From DATAEG01 sp963703085 (GTDB taxonomy: Bacteria; Actinomycetota; Actinomycetes; Mycobacteriales; Jatrophihabitantaceae), in the NCBI GenBank assembly GCA_963703085.1, contig OY969789.1, forward strand, positions 3,286,001 through 3,350,000: DNA of 64,000 bases, read 5' to 3'. The notes below the pieces were generated by a model. It searched no databases. It was not told where the DNA came from and saw only the letters and a program-made list of their open reading frames with translations. Positions 25,404-33,168 of the stretch are shown here, one piece after another. The position numbers and the translations under genes are program-made. Positions within the stretch are counted from its first letter, which is position 1; the number at the start of each line of letters is the position of its first letter.

Positions 25404-26395
25404 AGGCTGCGGTGTTCGGCGCCGGTTCCTGGGGCACCACCTTCGCGAAAGTGCTCGCGGATGCCGGCACCGAGGTCACCCTGTGGGCTCGGCGCGAGGA
25501 CCAGGCGGCGGCGATCACCGAGCAGCACCGCAACGAGGCCTACCTGCCAGGGATCGATCTACCGACGTCGTTGCGGGCGACGCACGACCCGCAGGAGGCC
25601 CTCTCCGGTGCGGACCAGGTGGCCTTCGCGATCCCGTCGCAGACGTTGCGCACGAACCTGGCGGACTGGGCGCCGTATCTGCCTCCCGACTCGACGCTGG
25701 TCAGCCTGATGAAGGGCATCGAGCTGCAGACGGTGAAACGGATGAGTGAAGTGCTCGCCGAGGTCACCGGATTCTCGCTGGAGCAGGTGGCGGTGGTGTC
25801 CGGCCCCAATCTGGCCAAGGAGATCGCCCTCGGTCAGCCCACCGCGACCGTGGTCGCCTGCACCGACAGCGCGCGAGCCGAGCAGGTGCAGCGCTCCTGC
25901 TCGACCGGGTATTTCCGGCCGTACACGAACGACGACGTGATCGGCTGCGAGCTGGGCGGCGCGGTGAAGAACGTCATTGCGCTGGCCTGCGGTACCTGTG
26001 AGGGCATGGGCCTCGGTGACAACACCATCGCCACCATCATCACGCGCGGACTCGCCGAGACCGCGCGCCTCGGCGCTGCGCTCGGCGCGAACCCGATCAC
26101 CTTTTCCGGGCTGGCCGGGCTGGGCGACCTCGTTGCCACCTGCGCATCGCCGCTGTCCAGGAACCGGACGTTCGGCGAGCGGCTCGGCAAGGGCGATTCG
26201 CTGCAGCAGGCGCAGGAAGCGACGCACGGGCAGATCGCCGAAGGGGTGAAGTCCTGCCGATCCGTGCTCGACCTCGCCGAGCGGCACGGCGTGGATGTGC
26301 CGATCACCCGCGCCGTCGAAGCGGTGTGCTACCGCGACGGGACACCGGAAGACATGATGCGGATGCTGATGTCGCGATCGATGAAGAGCGAATGA
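25400..26395 (+). CDS. gpsA: NAD(P)-dependent glycerol-3-phosphate dehydrogenase
   Basis: 331 aa. The Rossmann motif GAGSWGTTFAKVLADAG starts at residue 7. SGPNLAKEIALGQPTA and ELGGAVKNVIALACG hold the substrate and catalytic Lys residues. ITFSGLAGLGDLVATC is the family signature. It reduces dihydroxyacetone phosphate to sn-glycerol-3-phosphate for lipid synthesis. It overlaps plsC upstream and ddl downstream (ATGATG at 26392). Confidence 0.96.
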   Translation: MKAAVFGAGSWGTTFAKVLADAGTEVTLWARREDQAAAITEQHRNEAYLPGIDLPTSLRATHDPQEALSGADQVAFAIPSQTLRTNLADWAPYLPPDSTLVSLMKGIELQTVKRMSEVLAEVTGFSLEQVAVVSGPNLAKEIALGQPTATVVACTDSARAEQVQRSCSTGYFRPYTNDDVIGCELGGAVKNVIALACGTCEGMGLGDNTIATIITRGLAETARLGAALGANPITFSGLAGLGDLVATCASPLSRNRTFGERLGKGDSLQQAQEATHGQIAEGVKSCRSVLDLAERHGVDVPITRAVEAVCYRDGTPEDMMRMLMSRSMKSE

Positions 26396-27471
26396 TGGCT
26401 GACCGGATCCGCATCGCGGTGGTGTTCGGCGGCCGCAACAGCGAGCACGGCGTGTCCGCTGTGTCGGCCGGAGCGGTGCTCGGCGCGCTCGACCCGGAGC
26501 GGTACGAGGTCATCCCCGTCGGCATCACCCAGACGGGACAATGGGTGCTCGCCGACGCCGACCCGCAGACGCTGCAGATCGTCGGACGCGCGCTCCCGGA
26601 GATCACTTCCGGTCAAGCCGTGACGTTGCGAGGTGATTCGACGAGTTCCGAACTGCTGACGATCGATGCCGGCCGGGCAGTCGAGGCGCTGGGCTCGGTG
26701 GACGTGGTCTTCCCGGTGCTGCACGGCAAGTACGGCGAGGACGGCACCATCCAGGGACTGCTGGAGATGGCCGGCGTGCCCTACGTGGGCGCCGGCGTGT
26801 TCGGCAGTGCCGCAGCCATGGACAAGGAGTACGCGAAGAAGCTGTTGCGCGCCGAGGGTCTGGCGGTTGGTGAATTCCGAGTGTTGCGCCATCCCGACCG
26901 TGCTGGTGTCGGCGATGTTGCGGACCTGGGCCTCCCGGTGTTCGTGAAACCGGCGCGAGCCGGATCCAGCGTCGGCATCACGAAGGTGAGCGACTGGTCG
27001 CAGCTTGCCGACGCGCTCGCAGTGGCGTTCCACCACGACGACAAGGTGCTCGTCGAGGCGGCAGTCGTCGGCCGTGAGGTGGAGTGCGGCGTGCTGGAAG
27101 GAGCCGACGGTGAACCCGAGGCAAGCCTGCCGGCGGAGATCAAAGTGGTACCGGGACATGACTGGTACGACTTCGAGGCGAAGTACCTCGACGAGGGCGA
27201 ATACGACCTCCCGCCCGACCTGCCTGCCGAGGTCATCACGGAGATCCAGCGGTCCGCGTGCACGGCCTTCACCGCGCTGGACGGCGCCGGCCTGGCTCGG
27301 GTCGACTTCTTCGTCGCCGCCGGCAACCGGGTCATCGTCAACGAGGTCAACACGCTTCCCGGGTTCACCCCGATCTCGATGTTCCCGAAGATGTGGGCGG
27401 CCAGCGGCGTCCCCTACCCCGAGGTGATCGATCGACTGGTGGCCGCAGCGTTGCGCCGAGCGGGTCGATGA
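26392..27471 (+). CDS. ddl: D-alanine--D-alanine ligase
   Basis: 359 aa from the ATG at 26392 or the one directly after it. This is an ATP-grasp enzyme: VVFGGRNSEHGVS at the N-terminus, PVLHGKYGEDGTIQGLLEM near 100-120, VKPARAGSSVGI near 185, and NEVNTLPGFTPISMFPKM near 320. It makes the D-Ala-D-Ala dipeptide of peptidoglycan. The stop overlaps the next gene's start (ATGA at 27468), extending the coupled chain from plsC. Confidence 0.96.
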   Translation: MMADRIRIAVVFGGRNSEHGVSAVSAGAVLGALDPERYEVIPVGITQTGQWVLADADPQTLQIVGRALPEITSGQAVTLRGDSTSSELLTIDAGRAVEALGSVDVVFPVLHGKYGEDGTIQGLLEMAGVPYVGAGVFGSAAAMDKEYAKKLLRAEGLAVGEFRVLRHPDRAGVGDVADLGLPVFVKPARAGSSVGITKVSDWSQLADALAVAFHHDDKVLVEAAVVGREVECGVLEGADGEPEASLPAEIKVVPGHDWYDFEAKYLDEGEYDLPPDLPAEVITEIQRSACTAFTALDGAGLARVDFFVAAGNRVIVNEVNTLPGFTPISMFPKMWAASGVPYPEVIDRLVAAALRRAGR

Positions 27472-28016
27472 GTTCGACAGTCAGCGGAGTCGTCGTCATC
27501 ACCGGTGCGATGGCGGCCGGCAAGTCCACCGTGGCGCAATTGCTGGCCGAGCGGTTGCCCACGTCCGCGCACGTCCGCGGCGACGTCTTCCGACGGATGA
27601 TCGTGTCCGGCCGCGAAGACATGCGACCCGACCCGGGACCGGCGGCGCTCGAGCAGTTGTGGTTGCGCTACCGCCTGGCCGCCGTCGCCGCGGACGAGTA
27701 CGCCGCGGCAGGGTTCGTCCCGGTGTTGCAAGACATCGTGCTCGGGTCGGACCTGCCGCGCTATCTCGACCAGCTGCGTACCCGGCCGCGCTATCTCGTG
27801 GTGCTGGCGCCGTCGCCAGAAGTACTCACCGAGCGGGACCTCGCGCGGGCCAAGAAGGGATACGGCGCATTCTCCGCCGAAGAGCTGGATCGGCCGCTGC
27901 GCCGGGACACCCCGCAGATCGGACTGTGGCTGGACACGTCCCGGCAGCTGCCTGCGGAAACCGTCGACGAGATCCTCGCCCGACTGCCGGAGGCGTTGCT
28001 GGACGAGCCGTCGTGA
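27468..28016 (+). CDS. P-loop kinase-like protein (AAA/zeta-toxin or CPT-like)
   Basis: 182 aa. VVVITGAMAAGKSTVAQLLA (residues 7-26) is a Walker A motif. HVRGDVFRRMIVSG resembles the D-x-x-R/F-R element by which zeta-toxin and chloramphenicol-phosphotransferase-like kinases bind the substrate. VLQDIVLGSDL and YLVVLAPSPEVL are the following strands. It probably phosphorylates a small molecule or sugar nucleotide; no antitoxin is nearby. It is coupled by ATGA to ddl and by GTGA to the FGE-like gene, so it is translated as part of that chain. Confidence 0.75.
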   Translation: MSSTVSGVVVITGAMAAGKSTVAQLLAERLPTSAHVRGDVFRRMIVSGREDMRPDPGPAALEQLWLRYRLAAVAADEYAAAGFVPVLQDIVLGSDLPRYLDQLRTRPRYLVVLAPSPEVLTERDLARAKKGYGAFSAEELDRPLRRDTPQIGLWLDTSRQLPAETVDEILARLPEALLDEPS

Positions 28017-28954
28017 CGGCGCCGGCCGGCCGAGCGCCGAAGGACATGGTGTGGGTGCCCGCAGGCACGTTCCTGATGGGTTCGGATCTGGCCGACTACC
28101 CCGAGGAAGGCCCGCAGCACGAGGCGACCGTCGACGGCTTCTGGATGGACGAAACCCCAGTCACGGTGGCCCAGTTCCGGCGTTTCGTGAAGGCCACCGG
28201 GTACGTCACCGTCGCGCAGCGCCCCATGGACCCGGCGGCGTATCCGGACCTCGACCGTGCCCTGCTGGTGCCCGGCTCGTCGGTGTTCCACCCGAGCCGC
28301 GGACCGGTCGACCTGACGAACATGCTGAGCTGGTGGCGCTACCTGCCGGGCGCGGACTGGGCGCATCCGTACGGTCCGGACAGCGTCGCCGAGCAGCCCC
28401 ATCCGGTGGTGCACGTCTGCTGGGAGGACGTCTGTGCCTATGCACGGTGGGCCGGCAAGCAGCTGCCCACCGAAGCCGAGTGGGAACGCGCCGCGCGAGG
28501 CGAGCTGACCGGCGCGCGCTACGTCTGGGGCGACGAGTTCGCGCCGAAAGGTCGTCCGCTGGCGAACACCTGGATCGGCGAGTTCCCCTGGCAGAACCTG
28601 AAGCCCACCGGCAAGCAGCGCACTACTCCGGTGCGCAGCTACCCGCCGAACGGCTTCGGGTTGTACGACGTCGCCGGCAACGTGTGGGAGTGGACGAGCG
28701 ATTTCTATCGCGCGCAGCACGCTGCCCGGCACGCGTGCTGCGGAGTGCCGGTGAACCCGCAGGTCGATGTCGCCGAGGGCAGCCATGACGAGTCCGAACC
28801 CGGTGGTGCGCACGTGCCGCGGCGCGTCATCAAGGGCGGCTCGCACCTGTGCGCGGAGAACTACTGCCAGCGCTACCGGCCGGCGTCCCGGCAGGCGCAG
28901 CAGGTCGAGTCGCCCATGTCGCACCTGGGATTTCGCTGCATCCAGCGCGCCTAG
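28013..28954 (+). CDS. Formylglycine-generating enzyme family protein (SUMF1-like)
   Basis: 313 aa from a GTG overlapping the upstream stop. The FGE-sulfatase domain covers nearly all of it: MVWVPAGTFLMGSD at the N-terminus, VVHVCWEDVCAYARWAGKQL, PTEAEWERAARG, NGFGLYDVAGNVWEW and VIKGGSHLCAENYCQRYRPA. The two copper-binding cysteines of true FGEs are present (C280 and C285 in LCAENYC). It should oxidise a Cys in C-x-P-x-R of a sulfatase or similar protein to formylglycine. No sulfatase is in this window. Confidence 0.9.
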   Translation: MTAPAGRAPKDMVWVPAGTFLMGSDLADYPEEGPQHEATVDGFWMDETPVTVAQFRRFVKATGYVTVAQRPMDPAAYPDLDRALLVPGSSVFHPSRGPVDLTNMLSWWRYLPGADWAHPYGPDSVAEQPHPVVHVCWEDVCAYARWAGKQLPTEAEWERAARGELTGARYVWGDEFAPKGRPLANTWIGEFPWQNLKPTGKQRTTPVRSYPPNGFGLYDVAGNVWEWTSDFYRAQHAARHACCGVPVNPQVDVAEGSHDESEPGGAHVPRRVIKGGSHLCAENYCQRYRPASRQAQQVESPMSHLGFRCIQRA

Positions 28955-28980
28955 CGGGGTGAGTTGCTGTTTCAGCTCGG

Positions 28981-29261
28981 GTGGCGGTTCCAGCTCGGTT
29001 TGGTTTACTGCGGCAGCGACGGATGCGTGGCTGTTTGGTTCGCGCTATCGGGTGCAGTTTCGGCGTGGTTCGGTTTACTGCGGCAGCGACGGGTGGGAGG
29101 GGCTTCTGGTTGCGCTGTCGGGTTGCGGTTTTCGCTTCGGTCCTGCGCTTGTCGGTTGCGTTGCGAGACTTGCGTTTTGTCTTATGCGGTAAGGGAAATC
29201 TCTTCGGCACTGGGTCTGTGGATAGCCCGAAATTGTCGGTCCCGGTCTCTAGCATTGGGTC
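28981..29261 (+). repeat. Repeat leader of DUF222/HNH copy 1
   Basis: GGTTTACTGCGGCAGCGACGG occurs at 29002-29022 and again at 29072-29092 (period 70 bp), with weaker repeat parts before and between. This stretch (28955-29261, no gene seen) is closely similar, in reverse orientation, to 61735-62012. The last 60 bases before the ATG (from CTGGGTCTGTGGATAGCCCG on) are especially well kept, which suggests that they carry the element's promoter. Confidence 0.75.
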
Positions 29262-30633
29262 ATGCACAACGGGGAGCGCGGCGATAGCGAGGGGTATGTG
29301 CCGTCGCCGGTGGATGTGCTGACCCTCCCCGACGACTCAATCGCCGACACTGGCGGAGCTGGCGCCGAGCCCGGATTCGATGCACGCCGCCCAGTTCGCG
29401 AAACTCTCGAGTCTGTCGGATATCGGTCGAGTCGATCTGCTGGTGGTGCTGCGCCGGCAGGCCGGGTTCGACGCGGCCCGGCAGCTCGAGCTGCTCGCGG
29501 CGATCTCTCGGGATGATCCGAGCAACGAGAAGTGGTCGGTCCAGGAGATCGCCGCGGTCCTGCGCATCGCCCCGGCCACCGCCGCCACCCACGTGCACCG
29601 GGCGGAGCTGCTCACCACCACCCTGCAGGCGACGCTGAGCAGCGTTGCGGGCCGGGGACATCACGGCCCGGCACGCCGAGCTGCTCGCCTCCGCCGTCAT
29701 GAGCCTCGACGCGGACGTGGCGCGGGCGGTGGAAGAACGGGTGCTCGACAAGGCCTCGGAGCAGACGGTCAGCCAGTTCCGGGCGTCGGTGACCCGAGCG
29801 GTGCTGCTGCTGGATCCCAAGGGTGAGGCGGAGAAGCATGCCGACGCTATGGAGGGGCGGCGGGTGGTGCTCACCCCCGACCTGCACGGCATGGCGCAGC
29901 TCTGGGCCTACCTCCCCGCCGACGGCGCGGCGACGGTGCTGACCGCGATCGACGCGATCGCCGCAGAAACCATCTTCGGCAACGGCGGGGACAGCCGGTC
30001 GGCGGATCAGCGTCGCGCGGATGCGTTGGTCACCCTGGCCGACTCCGCCCTGGCCGATCCGGCGTTGACGCGTCGGCATGGGGCGCGGCCGGCGGTGCAG
30101 CTCACCGTCGCCGCCTCCACCCTGCTCGGCCTGGACGAACAACCGGGTGAGTTGGCCGGGTACGGCCCGATCCCCGCCGCGATGGCCCGGCGCATCGCGA
30201 AAGACGAGACCGGCACGTGGCGGCGGCTGCTCACCGACGACCACGGCCGGCTGCTGGACTACGGCAGTAGGACGTATCGGCCGCCGGCCCGGTTAGCGGC
30301 GTTCATCATCGCCCGCGACCAGACCTGCACCTTCGCCTCCTGCACCCGCCCCGCCGTCGCCTGCGACCTCGACCACCTCACCGCCGCCAAAGACGGCGGG
30401 CCCACCTGTGAAGGCAACCTGCACCCGCTGTGCCGGCGGCATCACCGCTGCAAACACCTCGCCCACTGGCAACCCCAACGCCAACCCGACGGATCCACCG
30501 TCTGGACCAGCCCCACCGGCCACACCTACCGCACCAAACCGCCACCATTACCGACAACCGTCGAGCCCTGGTAAGCCTGCCGCCGGAACAGGCGGCCGAT
30601 CCGGCCACCGATCCTGACCCGCCGCCGTTCTGA
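29262..30633 (+). pseudogene. DUF222/HNH endonuclease (13E12 type), copy 1, frameshifted
   Basis: The ancestral protein is about 460 aa: an N-terminal DUF222 region (MHAAQFAKLSSLSDIGRVDL) and a C-terminal HNH nuclease (CDLDHLTAAKDGG, HPLCRRHHRCKH). In this copy the frame is broken by an extra base near 29344 (after DDSIA) and another near 29640 (after LLTTTLQATLSS). A further indel near 30570 shortens the C-terminus to VEPW. Sites were placed by comparing with copy 2 at 60360-61722, which is intact at all three. The fragment 29645-30574 still encodes an uninterrupted DUF222 part plus HNH domain. It interrupts the usual ddl-DUF3515 neighbourhood. Confidence 0.85.
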
Positions 30634-30734
30634 CCGGCGATGGTGGAGCAGCTCGCGCTAGGTGCCGGCAGCGGTGGGCGGGGAAGGATCCGCGCCACCG
30701 GCTCGGACGCGGCGGTGTCGACCGTCGGCAAAGC

Positions 30735-31295
30735 CTAGCGAGGGCGGTTGACGCAAAGCCTCGCGTTGGACTCGTCGTAGTCGCTCGGCAGGGGCTGCGG
30801 CACCGCCTGGCATACCGCCGGCAGCGCGGAGGCGATGGCGGCCGCCAAGACGGGCAACGGTTGCGTCGAAGTCTTCTTCGGCACCTCGACCGAGATGTAG
30901 ACGGATCGATCGATGGTGGTGAACACCGTCGCGGTCTTGGTTTGCACCGGTAGCCATTGGACGGTTTTTCCGCCCTGGCCGACGTCGAACACATCGTCGG
31001 AACTGCCCGGGCTGAGGCTGCCGGGGCGGGGCACCCCGCAGCTGAGCACAATCGGCGGGTTGCCCCACGCGACCACGTAGGTGGTGTCCACGTCTGGCGA
31101 CGAGCCATGCACGGTGCGCGGCTTCAAGCCTTGCAGCGTGACCGGCAGCTTCTCCACGACCTTCTCGCAGTCTGCGGCCGCAGCGGGGTTCGCCTTCGGA
31201 GCACTCACCGTGACCGGGCCGGCGGCCGCCGACGACGTGGTCGAGCCACCGCCTCCGCGGTTCGCGGTGAAGACGAACGCGAGCACCACCGCCAC
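30735..31295 (-). CDS. DUF3515 family membrane protein
   Basis: 186 aa from a GTG at 31295. An N-terminal hydrophobic segment is followed by a Gly/Ser-rich linker and the DUF3515 domain (CEKVVEKLPVTLQGL, VAWGNPPIVLSCGVPRPG, ending in RLCVNRP). Homology expects about ten more hydrophobic residues before this GTG. The frame is open to 31373 but has no ATG/GTG/TTG there, so the true start may be a CTG or ATT codon. The family sits between ddl and thiL in many actinobacteria, with unknown function, probably at the cell envelope. Confidence 0.8.
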   Translation of the reverse strand: MAVVLAFVFTANRGGGGSTTSSAAAGPVTVSAPKANPAAAADCEKVVEKLPVTLQGLKPRTVHGSSPDVDTTYVVAWGNPPIVLSCGVPRPGSLSPGSSDDVFDVGQGGKTVQWLPVQTKTATVFTTIDRSVYISVEVPKKTSTQPLPVLAAAIASALPAVCQAVPQPLPSDYDESNARLCVNRPR

Positions 31296-31373
31296 CGGGA
31301 CGGCCAGAGCGGTGGCAATCAGCGCGGCCCGGCGCCGGTCAGCGTCGATGGCGGGTCCTGAGAGCGGGCCCGG

Positions 31374-31616
31374 TCAGAGGTTGACGACCGGGCAGGTCAG
31401 GGTCCGAGTGATTCCCTCGACGCCCTGGATGCGGGCGACGACCAGCTTGCCGAGCTCGTCCACCGTCGATGCCTCCGCGCGCACGATCACGTCGTACGGC
31501 CCGGTGACGTCTTCGGCATTGGTCACGCCGGCCAGCCCTGATATCTCCCGGGCCACCGCAGCGGCCTTGCCCACCTCGGTCTGAATCAGGATGTACGCGT
31601 GCACCGTGTCTGCCAT
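31374..31616 (-). CDS. Stand-alone Lrp/AsnC ligand-binding (RAM) domain protein
   Basis: 80 aa: MADTVHAYILIQTEVGKAA, GPYDVIVRAEASTVDELGKL and ARIQGVEGITRTLTCPVV. This is the ferredoxin-like RAM domain of Lrp/AsnC regulators without the DNA-binding helix-turn-helix. Such proteins bind amino acids and may hetero-oligomerise with full-length Lrp. It is conserved next to thiL in actinobacteria. Divergent from thiL. Confidence 0.88.
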   Translation of the reverse strand: MADTVHAYILIQTEVGKAAAVAREISGLAGVTNAEDVTGPYDVIVRAEASTVDELGKLVVARIQGVEGITRTLTCPVVNL

Positions 31617-31750
31617 GACGCGGTCCTCTCCTCGACGTCGATTTGCGGGCCGGGGTAGAACTTAGCGCAGCCCGTCGCCGAGCCGTCGCGGTCGGTAATC
31701 GCATCGTCGCGGCCCCGGCCGTCGCAGCTGTCACCCAGGAGGACCGAGCA

Positions 31751-32698
31751 ATCAGCACACCACGCACCGTCGCCGATCTGGGCGAGTTCGCCTTCGTCGG
31801 GCGACTGACTCGCGATCTCACCGGCAATGCCGAGACCGTCATCGGCCCTGGGGACGACGCCGCGGTCGTGCGCGCTCCGGACGGCCGGATGGTGGCCACC
31901 ACCGACATGCTCGTCGAGGGCACCCACTTCCGCCGGGACTGGTCCTCGGCCGAGGACGTGGGGCACAAGGCCGCGGCCAAGAACTTCTCCGACATTGCCG
32001 CGATGGGCGCCCGGCCGACAGCGCTGCTCGTTGCCGTCGGGGTGCCGGGCGAGCTGCCCCTGGAGTGGGCGGACGGGCTGATGGACGGGCTACGCGAAGA
32101 GTGCGGCGCCTTGGGCGCGGCGGTCGTCGGCGGGGACGTGGTGAGCAGCGAGAAGATCGTGCTCGGCGTAACTGCGCTCGGCGATCTCGGTGGTCGCAAT
32201 CCGGTCCGGCTCGATGCCGCCCGGGCCGGCGATGTCGTCGCGTTCGCCGGCAAGCTGGGGTGGGGGGCGGCCGGCTACGCCGTGTTGAGCCGTGGCTTCC
32301 GCTCGCCGGTGCAGATCGTCGCCGCGCACCGCCGGCCGGAGCCACCGTATGCGGCCGGCGTCGCCGCGAACGAGCTCGGCGCAACCGCCATGACCGACGT
32401 CAGCGACGGGCTGATCTCCGACCTGACCCGGATCGCTGACGCCAGCGGGGTGCGCATCGAGCTCACTGCGGCGGGGTTGACCGTGCCCGGCAAGCTTGCC
32501 GAGGTCGGCGCCGCACTGAACGTGGACCCGATGCACTGGATCCTCACCGGCGGCGACGACTACGCGCTGGTCGCCACGTTCCCGCCGCTAACGCAGTTGC
32601 CGGACGGCTGGCAGCTCATCGGAACGGTTCGAGAGGGCGAGGGCGTGCGCGTCGATGGCCGGCGCTGGCCGCAGGGCGGCCACGAGCACTTCCGCTGA
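31751..32698 (+). CDS. thiL: Thiamine-monophosphate kinase (start codon uncertain)
   Basis: About 315 aa. The ADP/Mg-binding opening is VADLGEFAFVGRL, followed by VIGPGDDAAVV, TTDMLVEGTHF, AAKNFSDIAAMGARP and TDVSDGLISDL; ILTGGDDYALV lies near the end. It phosphorylates thiamine monophosphate to the active diphosphate. A consensus AGGAGG at 31737-31742 is followed 8 nt later by ATC at 31751 (giving ISTPRTVADLGEF), where homologues start, but no ATG/GTG/TTG is near it. The only standard in-frame start is TTG at 31643, which would add 36 poorly conserved residues. Confidence 0.92.
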   Translation: MSTPRTVADLGEFAFVGRLTRDLTGNAETVIGPGDDAAVVRAPDGRMVATTDMLVEGTHFRRDWSSAEDVGHKAAAKNFSDIAAMGARPTALLVAVGVPGELPLEWADGLMDGLREECGALGAAVVGGDVVSSEKIVLGVTALGDLGGRNPVRLDAARAGDVVAFAGKLGWGAAGYAVLSRGFRSPVQIVAAHRRPEPPYAAGVAANELGATAMTDVSDGLISDLTRIADASGVRIELTAAGLTVPGKLAEVGAALNVDPMHWILTGGDDYALVATFPPLTQLPDGWQLIGTVREGEGVRVDGRRWPQGGHEHFR

Positions 32699-32743
32699 CG
32701 AATCGGCACCGGTTCAGAAACCGCCGCGCCAGAAGCAGGCGAC

Positions 32744-32935
32744 TTAGGCGCGGGTGACCTTGCCGGCCTTGAGGCACGACGTGCACACCGTGACGCGGCG
32801 TCGGGTGCCCGGCGCGATCAGCGCGCGCACACTCTGCACGTTCGGGTTCCACCGACGCTTGGTCCGGCGGTGCGAGTGCGAGACGGCGTTACCGAAGCCC
32901 GGACCCTTCCCGCACACGTCGCAGACGCTGGCCAC
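32744..32935 (-). CDS. rpmB: 50S ribosomal protein L28
   Basis: 63 aa: MASVCDVCGKGPGFGNAVSH, KRRWNPNVQSVR and VTVCTSCLKAGKVTR. It has two C-x-x-C pairs (CDVC and CTSC), so it is the zinc-binding form. The ribosome site GAGGAG lies upstream. It is transcribed away from the DAK2 gene and converges with thiL. Confidence 0.97.
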   Translation of the reverse strand: MASVCDVCGKGPGFGNAVSHSHRRTKRRWNPNVQSVRALIAPGTRRRVTVCTSCLKAGKVTRA

Positions 32936-33168
32936 GGTGGCCTCCTCGTACTAGGTATCCATCACGAACACGATTCGTACCGGACCTGATGACCCGGCTG
33001 CCGGCCCGCACGCACACCTCGCGGGCGCCGAAGGAGGAGTCTAGCGGTTGGCTCCGGAACCGGCCAAAACGCCGGTGGCGGGACCGGCGCCGCACCGGAA
33101 CGGTCGGGCTCGAACAGTAGTCTTCGCCGCAGGCAAACCGGCGGATCGAGGCGAGCGGAGGGTGGCGG

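Noticed and set aside
27468..28016. Toxin of a zeta-type toxin-antitoxin system
   Set aside because: The P-loop fits the superfamily, but no antitoxin-sized gene is adjacent and the gene is coupled to ddl and an FGE homologue.
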